DNA from: SZUA-584 sp040768905
GTDB lineage: Bacteria; Bacillota; Clostridia; Christensenellales; SZUA-584
Assembly (NCBI GenBank): GCA_040768905.1
Contig: JAXGMA010000001.1
Span: 1,054,001-1,118,000, forward strand
Direction of reading: 5' to 3'
DNA: 64,000 nt
Of this stretch, positions 58,813 through 64,000 are shown in pieces. A program made the translations under genes and the position numbers. Positions within the stretch are counted from its first letter, which is position 1. Every line of letters starts with the position of its first letter. The notes under the pieces were generated by a model, which saw only the letters and a program-made list of their open reading frames with translations, was not told the origin of the DNA and did no database searches.

Positions 58813-58990
58813 AGGCGTTATGCTCCTTGTTCTTGATGTATTGAGATGGAAGGGCCGCCATGAAAATGTTAGAAGAGAATAAAATGCGGGCGGCCCGATG
58901 ACGAACCGCCCGTTGTGAACACAGGTATTATACTGTATTTTGTTATGTTTCCAGTCAATACAGGCGGCGAAATTACGCGCCTGCAATTGA

Positions 58991-59023
58991 AAACGGCGGG
59001 GCGCTGGTAAGCGTATCCCGCCG
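58991..59023 (-). terminator. Terminator of SLOG gene
   Basis: On the minus strand CGGCGGGATACGC pairs with GCGCCCCGCCG and is followed by TTTTC. It lies just after the SLOG-family stop. Confidence 0.7.
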
Positions 59024-59030
59024 CCTGACG

Positions 59031-59621
59031 TTATGCGTTCTTCTGCTTCACCGGAAGAATCCGAAGCTGCTTTCGCCGCTCCAGCGCTTCAAAATCCACG
59101 CCGGAAACGGTTTCCAGCGTGTCCGGGTGAATGGCGATGATCTCACGCTCTTTCTCCCGCGCATAGCGGACGGTATAGGCCGTACCGCCTTTCTCGCCGC
59201 CGTCATAAACAGCGAGAAGATAACCGGCATGGTCGACCATGTAGCGGTTGCGTTCCAGCATGCATTGGGGCGTGTAGCGGGCATTAAGCGTAATCACATC
59301 GTCGCACACCGCCAGCGTATTGAAATACCGTTCCCGCTGCTCCTGTGACCATTTGTTCGCTTGCGTTCCACAGGGCAGCACGGCAATAAGCTGGATATGA
59401 GGATACGACCGTTTCATGGCCAGTACGATCTCCGCGGCCGACTGGTCTACCCCTTGGGCCATCCCGGTATAGAAAGAGGATACGCCGCTCTCGATCAGCA
59501 AATTGACCTGTTGAGCCAGCACCAGCTTGAGCTGTATACATTTCTCATCTTCTTCATCATAACCAAAACTGAAACGCTGTGGACGATGCCCCGTGAATGC
59601 GCAGGCTTGTTGTTTCAGCAC
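59031..59621 (-). CDS. SLOG-family (YpsA/DUF1273-like) protein
   Basis: A GTG at 59621 after GGAAGGAG gives 196 residues. The Rossmann-type start A-F-T-G-H-R-P-Q-R-F, then G-M-A-Q-G-V-D-Q-S-A-A-E and V-L-P-C-G-T-Q-A-N-K-W, and R-N-R-Y-M-V-D-H-A-G-Y-L-L-A-V-Y-D-G, are standard for the YpsA/DUF1273 branch of the SLOG superfamily. SLOG domains bind nucleotides or nucleotide-derived signals. It is transcribed divergently from the XRE gene and shares its operator region. Confidence 0.87.
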   Translation of the reverse strand: MLKQQACAFTGHRPQRFSFGYDEEDEKCIQLKLVLAQQVNLLIESGVSSFYTGMAQGVDQSAAEIVLAMKRSYPHIQLIAVLPCGTQANKWSQEQRERYFNTLAVCDDVITLNARYTPQCMLERNRYMVDHAGYLLAVYDGGEKGGTAYTVRYAREKEREIIAIHPDTLETVSGVDFEALERRKQLRILPVKQKNA

Positions 59622-59660
59622 ATTCGCTCCTTCCAACTAAACACAGATGTATATTTTTAA

Positions 59661-59705
59661 AGCATACACCTGTAATTAGTCTAAGTCAATACACCTTAAT
59701 TTAGT
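59661..59705 (-). promoter_or_regulatory. SLOG promoter with direct-repeat operator
   Basis: On the minus strand TTGACT (59689-59684), a 17-bp spacer and TATGCT (59666-59661) form the promoter of the SLOG gene. Repeats ATACACCTGTAATTAGT (59664-59680) and ATACACCTTAATTTAGT (59689-59705), 25 bp apart, overlap both boxes. The divergent XRE protein is the likely binder. Confidence 0.7.
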
Positions 59706-59740
59706 GTGATAGTATTTTCTACATAAAATGGGGTGTATCA

Positions 59741-60100
59741 ATGAAAGAGCCAACGGAAGTCTTGCGCGGCTTGCGCGAGGATAAGGACCTCAAGCAATCC
59801 GATATTGCGGACATAATCAAAACCACTCAGCAGCAATACTCAAAATATGAAACGGGGGAAAGCGAGTTGCCCACCAAAGCGCTTGTCATCCTGGCCGATT
59901 TTTACGGTGTGTCCACCGACTATATTCTTGGGCGGACGACATGCAGGGAAGGAATTGCCGGCCTTAACGCAAATCTGACTGCCGATTATCCTGTCGGTTC
60001 GCTGATCACCGACGTTCTATCCTTGAGCAAGTCCGGCCGGGCCTCGGTGATCGAGTATGTGGGACTCCAGAAGATCAAGGAAAAACGCGCGAAGAAGTAG
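59741..60100 (+). CDS. XRE-family regulator
   Basis: The 119 residues have an N-terminal helix-turn-helix with L-K-Q-S-D-I-A-D-I-I-K-T-T-Q-Q-Q-Y-S-K-Y-E-T-G-E at about residues 17-40, then a short loop and a C-terminal helical segment. It is one of only two plus-strand genes in the conjugative element. The direct repeats at 59664-59705 lie between it and the SLOG gene, so it probably represses both. Its ribosome site is GGGGTG. Confidence 0.87.
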   Translation: MKEPTEVLRGLREDKDLKQSDIADIIKTTQQQYSKYETGESELPTKALVILADFYGVSTDYILGRTTCREGIAGLNANLTADYPVGSLITDVLSLSKSGRASVIEYVGLQKIKEKRAKK

Positions 60101-60158
60101 GCGGCGATTCAGATTATCCGCTTCTTGATGTGGACAACAAGAAGGACACGCTTTGGTT

Positions 60159-61526
60159 TTACCGGCCGGGGCATCGGGTTGGGGATGGTTTTCTCCGTCC
60201 TTTTTCTTTTGCCGGAGCAGCTTCCCGAACGGGTATCCCCATACGCTTTGCGTGTACGATCTCGGCCTGCATCCCTTCGGTGGGCTGGCCATATACGTTA
60301 ACCTGGCTGCATCCTTCGATCAGCTTCAGGCACATGTCGAAAGCTCTCTCATCCTGGGCGGTGTCTTTCGGGTCGGCGATGGGCGGGAACATCAGATGCG
60401 GGCAGATGGGAATTTCCCCGGCCTCAAAGACTTCCTTTGCGAACAGCCGCGCCGCTTCCACATTTCGCTCCACAGCGCCACGCAGCGGGGCGCAGATATA
60501 GGTAATCTTCAGTCCCGTGTTATCCTGCCGGCTGATGTGCCCGTGATCCAGTTCGCTGTGGATTTCCGTTTTCGGATACAGCGACGTTTCGCACAGCTTC
60601 CAGCTTGAAAAGGTGCTTGTGACATGCACGTTGAACCGTTCCTGATATTCGTGCGCGCAGGTGTTATATAGCTCGTTCACCTGGTAATATTCATTCCAAT
60701 GCGTTTCGTCATGTGCAAGTTCATAGAGTTCCTGACGCAAAAAATGCAGGGAACGGCAGGTCTGCGCAAGCGAGGCATATGGTTTTTCATTTGACGTTTT
60801 TAACTGACGGACAAAATCCTCCATACCAGGAGCGTCGCCGCCGCCGCGCCATGCGGCAAGATACCACTTATACAGCGTGCGTTCCAAATTGGCCCTGGGC
60901 ATGGACTCATTCCGCAGGATCGTTTTGTACAGCCGTTCAAAGCCGCGCGTGTCATGCACAATTTCCTGAATTTGCTCCGGCCCGGACAATTCGGTCTGCA
61001 CATATTCGGATATGATTGCCAGAGCCTTCTCGTAGCTCCCGGCAGCGGTCGCCCGCTCGAACATCTCCTTTGCCTGGGCCTCGAGGCCGTTTTCCTTGAG
61101 CAGCCGGGATGCGTTCCCCAGAATGTTGAAAATGTTGCCGTCCATGCCCAAAAGCTGCATTTGGGGCTTTCCGCTTACGGTTTGCTGGGCGTCCGCATGG
61201 ACGCCCAGCCGGTTGGGGAGATAATCGCTGAGCCAATAGCCGCCGAAGGCGATGTGGCTTTTCAGCCGCCACATCGCCAGCTTCCCGATATCCAGCTTCA
61301 CATTCTCCATGCCAAACAGGATATTGGTATGGCCTTCATGCTCAAACACATAGGCTTCTTTGAACACAGCGCCGTCCAGCAGGATGCCCTCTTTCGTGAG
61401 CAGGTCGTTGATGCCGGATACCCACTCAGCCGGGTCGCCGCCGCAGCCCTGCAGGATCAGCCCCTTAATGTCCGTCATCCTTTTCACATCATCAGCGGTG
61501 ATATGCCGTATCGTTGTTTCGCTCAT
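60159..61526 (-). CDS. Large protein with C-terminal DUF4406/SLOG-like domain
   Basis: The 455 residues have an N-terminal region of about 340 residues, helical with no recognised domain (an N-terminal F-E-H-E-G-H-T-N-I-L-F-G-M-E-N-V-K block), then a C-terminal domain starting K-I-T-Y-I-C-A-P-L-R-G-A-V-E-R-N, with I-P-I-C-P-H-L-M-F-P and P-T-E-G-M-Q-A-E-I, the DUF4406 pattern (SLOG/nucleoside deoxyribosyltransferase-like fold). It overlaps the metK-like stop by four bases. A nucleotide-signal role is an inference. Confidence 0.7.
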   Translation of the reverse strand: MSETTIRHITADDVKRMTDIKGLILQGCGGDPAEWVSGINDLLTKEGILLDGAVFKEAYVFEHEGHTNILFGMENVKLDIGKLAMWRLKSHIAFGGYWLSDYLPNRLGVHADAQQTVSGKPQMQLLGMDGNIFNILGNASRLLKENGLEAQAKEMFERATAAGSYEKALAIISEYVQTELSGPEQIQEIVHDTRGFERLYKTILRNESMPRANLERTLYKWYLAAWRGGGDAPGMEDFVRQLKTSNEKPYASLAQTCRSLHFLRQELYELAHDETHWNEYYQVNELYNTCAHEYQERFNVHVTSTFSSWKLCETSLYPKTEIHSELDHGHISRQDNTGLKITYICAPLRGAVERNVEAARLFAKEVFEAGEIPICPHLMFPPIADPKDTAQDERAFDMCLKLIEGCSQVNVYGQPTEGMQAEIVHAKRMGIPVREAAPAKEKGRRKPSPTRCPGR

Positions 61527-62803
61527 TGTGGCACCCCCTTCGGCGCCGTCAGCAGCGCACAGAGTTCCCGCAGTTCCTCCGCCTTATCCGTTTGCTCCCA
61601 GGGCGCGTTCTGTTTCATGAAATGGTTGTAGCAACAGTGATCCGCAAAAATGGGGCGGTTCAGCCCCAGCGTCAGGATCATGCCCAGGGGCCGGAAGTCG
61701 AACACCTCTTTGATCGCCCGCAATATGATTTCATCGGCGTAAACGCCTGTGCCGTGGGTATCCACGGTGAGGCAGAGCGGGGCGGTCCGGCCTATGGCAT
61801 ATGCGGCGGATACCGTACATTCATCCGCAAGCCCGGCCGCCACAACATTTTTAGCGGCGTACCGCGCCATATACGCGCCGCTTCGGTCTACCTTGGTGCC
61901 GTCCTTGCCGGACAACGCGCCGCCGCCGTGGAGCGCGAGGCCGCCGTAGGTATCGGCCATGAGTTTTCTGCCCGTGAGTCCTGTGTCGGCTTCAAACCCG
62001 CCCAAAACAAACCGGCCGGAGGGATTGATCAGGACTTCCGTATCGCTGTCAAAGGGAAAGCCAAACAGCGCCGGCTCTATGACCAGCTTCAGCATCTCAT
62101 GCCGGAGCTGCTCCACGTCCTTATCTTCCTCATGCTGGCAGGACACCACAACGGCGGCAATGCGCACAGGCGTTTTGCCATCGTATTCAACGGATACCTG
62201 GGCCTTGCCATCCGGCAGCAAACCCTGAATCATCCCCATTTTGCGGACGAAAGCTAGGCATAGCGTGAGTTTGCCCGCCAGCACGACGGGCAGGGGCAGC
62301 AGTTCTTCGGTTTCATCGACAGCATAACCGTACACGATGCCCTGATCCCCGGCGCCCACTTCATAGACGGGGCCGCGGAGAGAGGTGTACGTACCGATAC
62401 AGCCCGTTCCTGCACTGTTTTTATGAGATAGAGCATCAGGGACAGAATGATCACCCGGCGCAAAACCGGCCTTTCCCGAACAGTTTTCCATACTATACAT
62501 ACCGGCCACAGCGTCCGCAATGTTCGTACTCTGCTCATGAACGAGGATTTCTACCTCATAGTCAGAGTCATATCCGATTTCCCGAACAGTCCTGCAGACA
62601 ATGGCGGGCAGGTCGGGCATCTCGGATACCGTGATCTCGCCGGCCACCGTGATTTTACCCGCGGTGGCCAGCACCTCGCAGGCAACGCGGGCGCTGCGGT
62701 CGTGACGCAGGCATTCATCCAATATGCTGTCCGCGATCAGATCGCAGAGCTTGTCGGGATGCCCTTCGGTGACCGATTCGGCGGTCAGGATTCGCTTATC
62801 CAT
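61523..62803 (-). CDS. metK: S-adenosylmethionine synthetase with insertion
   Basis: The 426 residues start with the ATP/methionine motif E-S-V-T-E-G-H-P-D-K. Later come G-A-G-D-Q-G-I-V-Y-G-Y, near residue 150, and G-G-G-A-L-S-G-K-D-G-T-K-V-D-R-S-G-A-Y. A segment of about 45 residues (about 101-147) precedes G-A-G-D-Q-G where housekeeping enzymes have a short loop, so it is longer than the usual 390-400. It makes SAM from ATP and methionine and could feed the methyltransferase at 58072-58812. Confidence 0.92.
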   Translation of the reverse strand: MDKRILTAESVTEGHPDKLCDLIADSILDECLRHDRSARVACEVLATAGKITVAGEITVSEMPDLPAIVCRTVREIGYDSDYEVEILVHEQSTNIADAVAGMYSMENCSGKAGFAPGDHSVPDALSHKNSAGTGCIGTYTSLRGPVYEVGAGDQGIVYGYAVDETEELLPLPVVLAGKLTLCLAFVRKMGMIQGLLPDGKAQVSVEYDGKTPVRIAAVVVSCQHEEDKDVEQLRHEMLKLVIEPALFGFPFDSDTEVLINPSGRFVLGGFEADTGLTGRKLMADTYGGLALHGGGALSGKDGTKVDRSGAYMARYAAKNVVAAGLADECTVSAAYAIGRTAPLCLTVDTHGTGVYADEIILRAIKEVFDFRPLGMILTLGLNRPIFADHCCYNHFMKQNAPWEQTDKAEELRELCALLTAPKGVPQ

Positions 62804-62815
62804 ACGCGTTCCTCC

Positions 62816-62905
62816 TTATTTGTTTTTCTTTTTGAAGCGTAAAAAGACCAGTCCGCCTACGATGAACAGGCATAGCCCTATGGTCAGAATCACCTTGAGT
62901 TCCAT
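62816..62905 (-). CDS. Very small membrane peptide
   Basis: Twenty-nine residues with AAGGAG eight bases before the ATG: one hydrophobic helix (I-L-T-I-G-L-C-L-F-I-V-G-G-L-V-F) and a basic tail (R-F-K-K-K-N-K). It lies between the peptidase and metK genes. The stop overlaps the metK ribosome site. It may be a genuine membrane peptide, as often found in such operons. Confidence 0.55.
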   Translation of the reverse strand: MELKVILTIGLCLFIVGGLVFLRFKKKNK

Positions 62906-62923
62906 GGCAAAATCTCCTTTCCG

Positions 62924-63367
62924 TCAGAATAAATAGCTGAGCGCGACAGCCGCCAGCGCGCCCAGCGAAAGCACGGGCGCCAGCGCGATCCTTGACTTGA
63001 CGCTGCGCCTGCCCGCCCAAAACCACAGCAGCAGCCCACCGCAGGCCACGACGGTGAACGCCATAGCCGCCAGCGTAAGGCTGAGGCCCAGATACAAACC
63101 CATGACGAACACCAGCTTCACGTCGCCGCCGCCGAACAGCCCTTTCATCCAGGCGAGGAAGAAGGGAACCGCGAGCAGCGTGCCCAGCGGATATTCGTAC
63201 CAGGGACTGCCCAGGCAGACCGATATGACCATGTGGGCGGCGCTCAGCCCCAGCATCAGCAGGATCGCCGTGTTGGGAATTTCTCTTTTTTTCAGATCGG
63301 ACACGCCGCACCAGGCAAGCAGGGCAATAAAAAGGGCATCCGTCAGGATACCCGCCGCAAACAGCAT
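62924..63367 (-). CDS. A24-family prepilin peptidase (CpaA/TadV-like)
   Basis: ATG 63367 is eight bases after GGAGG and gives 147 residues; the frame to 63517 is rejected. The catalytic aspartates are likely in V-S-D-L-K-K-R-E-I-P-N and G-G-G-D-V-K-L (the GxGD motif), with four or more membrane helices. The short form without the N-methylase domain is the TadV/CpaA type, which cuts signal peptides of Flp-type pilins. A tad-like pilus system probably lies to the right, outside the window. Confidence 0.87.
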   Translation of the reverse strand: MLFAAGILTDALFIALLAWCGVSDLKKREIPNTAILLMLGLSAAHMVISVCLGSPWYEYPLGTLLAVPFFLAWMKGLFGGGDVKLVFVMGLYLGLSLTLAAMAFTVVACGGLLLWFWAGRRSVKSRIALAPVLSLGALAAVALSYLF

Positions 63368-63372
63368 ACCCG

Positions 63373-63999
63373 TCACCTCCACCGTACCGTCGTCACCCTG
63401 TCGTACATATCGCCGTCGATGACCAGCGTATCCGTTTTGAAATCGAAGAGCTGGCCGGCCGGACTCCAGCCGTAGAACGCCTGTACCCAAGCGAGATATT
63501 CGCCATCGGGGAACCAAAGCGGAACAAAATGCAGGCGGCTGCCAATTGCCGACCAGGGATTGGCCTTGAGCTGCCAGGTGACCGCGGCGTCGCCGGGATT
63601 ACCCGTTTTCACCGCCAGGCTGTCCCGGACATCCTGCCACCGGGCCAACTGCCCGTAGGCGGACTCGGGGCTGCGCATCCAGACCATCTGCGCTCCCGTC
63701 AGTTTCTCGGGACGGTCATAGTTCGTTGTGATCACCGTGGAGCAGGACACGCTGTAACCGAAGCCCGATTCCATCACCCGCGGCCTGTCCTCATAGGCGA
63801 TCCGGCTGTCCGGTGAAATGGTGAAGACGGTCGTCAGCCTGGCCCAATAATTTTTAATTACATAGCTCCCGCTCTCCAGCCGCACTTCCTGCCAGGTGTG
63901 GTAGACAGACGGCGCGGAGGGCGGAGTGCCCATCAGCCCATACAGGGCATGCCACTGCTCCATGTCCGCATCGTCGGGGTCCGCGACGAAAGAGGCCGG
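63373..63999 (-). CDS. Conserved protein of tad-like region, 5' end outside window
   Basis: The frame is open to the window edge, upstream of the ATG at 63963 (A-S-F-V-A-D-P-D-D-A-D precedes it), so this is a 3' part of about 208 codons. It has many aromatic residues and a conserved-looking G-S-Y-V-I-K-N-Y-W-A-R-L and W-F-P-D-G-E-Y-L-A-W. It precedes the prepilin peptidase by five bases, so it is likely in the same operon. The family was not recognised. Confidence 0.6.
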   Translation of the reverse strand, partial: PASFVADPDDADMEQWHALYGLMGTPPSAPSVYHTWQEVRLESGSYVIKNYWARLTTVFTISPDSRIAYEDRPRVMESGFGYSVSCSTVITTNYDRPEKLTGAQMVWMRSPESAYGQLARWQDVRDSLAVKTGNPGDAAVTWQLKANPWSAIGSRLHFVPLWFPDGEYLAWVQAFYGWSPAGQLFDFKTDTLVIDGDMYDRVTTVRWR

Positions 64000-64000
64000 A

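Overview
The window looks like chromosome of an anaerobic member of the Bacillota (class Clostridia). The reasons are strong AGGAGG-type ribosome sites, oxygen-sensitive Fe-S, rubredoxin and rubrerythrin genes, a YhgE/MMPL pair, and a long conjugative element of the Tn1549-like kind. All names come from reading motifs and protein families by eye. No database search was run.

Bases 1-7100 are a patchwork. They hold a partial YegP-like gene, a DUF3006 protein, a broken IS1595-type transposase and a TipA-like MerR regulator with a 19-bp-spacer promoter. A YtrBA-like operon follows (ABC ATPase, permease, GntR repressor) with a perfect palindromic operator over its promoter. Then come a serine-recombinase fragment, an IS200-type element and dispersed GGGTGCAAA repeats. 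Bases 7100-16380 are one long plus-strand operon-like run: DUF5320, DUF134 regulator, CGGC protein, NifX-like protein, a lone microcompartment-shell-like (BMC) protein, two MinD-like ATPases with ferredoxin inserts, a metallo-beta-lactamase-fold protein, an Mrp-NifX fusion, a NifU-like scaffold, two half-permeases, rubredoxin and ferredoxin-rubrerythrin fusions, and a ferritin-like protein. It reads as an Fe-S or metal cofactor handling and oxidative-protection module, and it is the best candidate here for a poorly described system.

Bases 16395-23130 hold a second recombinase fragment, a YhgE-like/MMPL exporter operon with a divergent TetR regulator, and decayed sequence. From about 23.1 kb to the right edge, nearly everything is on the minus strand and appears to be one integrative conjugative element (ICE) that leaves the window at 64000. 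Its parts are: three serine recombinase-family proteins (one without a catalytic domain), a DinG-like helicase, a sigma-like regulator, an XRE/ImmA pair and a WYL regulator (23-33 kb); cargo of lipoproteins, an AraC regulator, a two-component system with two sensor kinases, and ECF-transporter and sortase remnants (33-44 kb); the transfer machinery NlpC/P60 hydrolase, VirB4, PrgI, TrbL/VirB6-like, VirB2-like, VirD4, PcfB-like, MobP relaxase and MobC-like, next to a likely oriT (44-55.3 kb); and a maintenance segment with a Y-family polymerase, DNA methyltransferase, two SLOG-type proteins, an XRE regulator, its own S-adenosylmethionine synthetase and a prepilin-type peptidase (55.3-64 kb).

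The methyltransferase and S-adenosylmethionine synthetase may work together to modify element DNA. The XRE/ImmA pair probably controls the element through matching 20-bp palindromes. No tRNA, rRNA or CRISPR array was seen.
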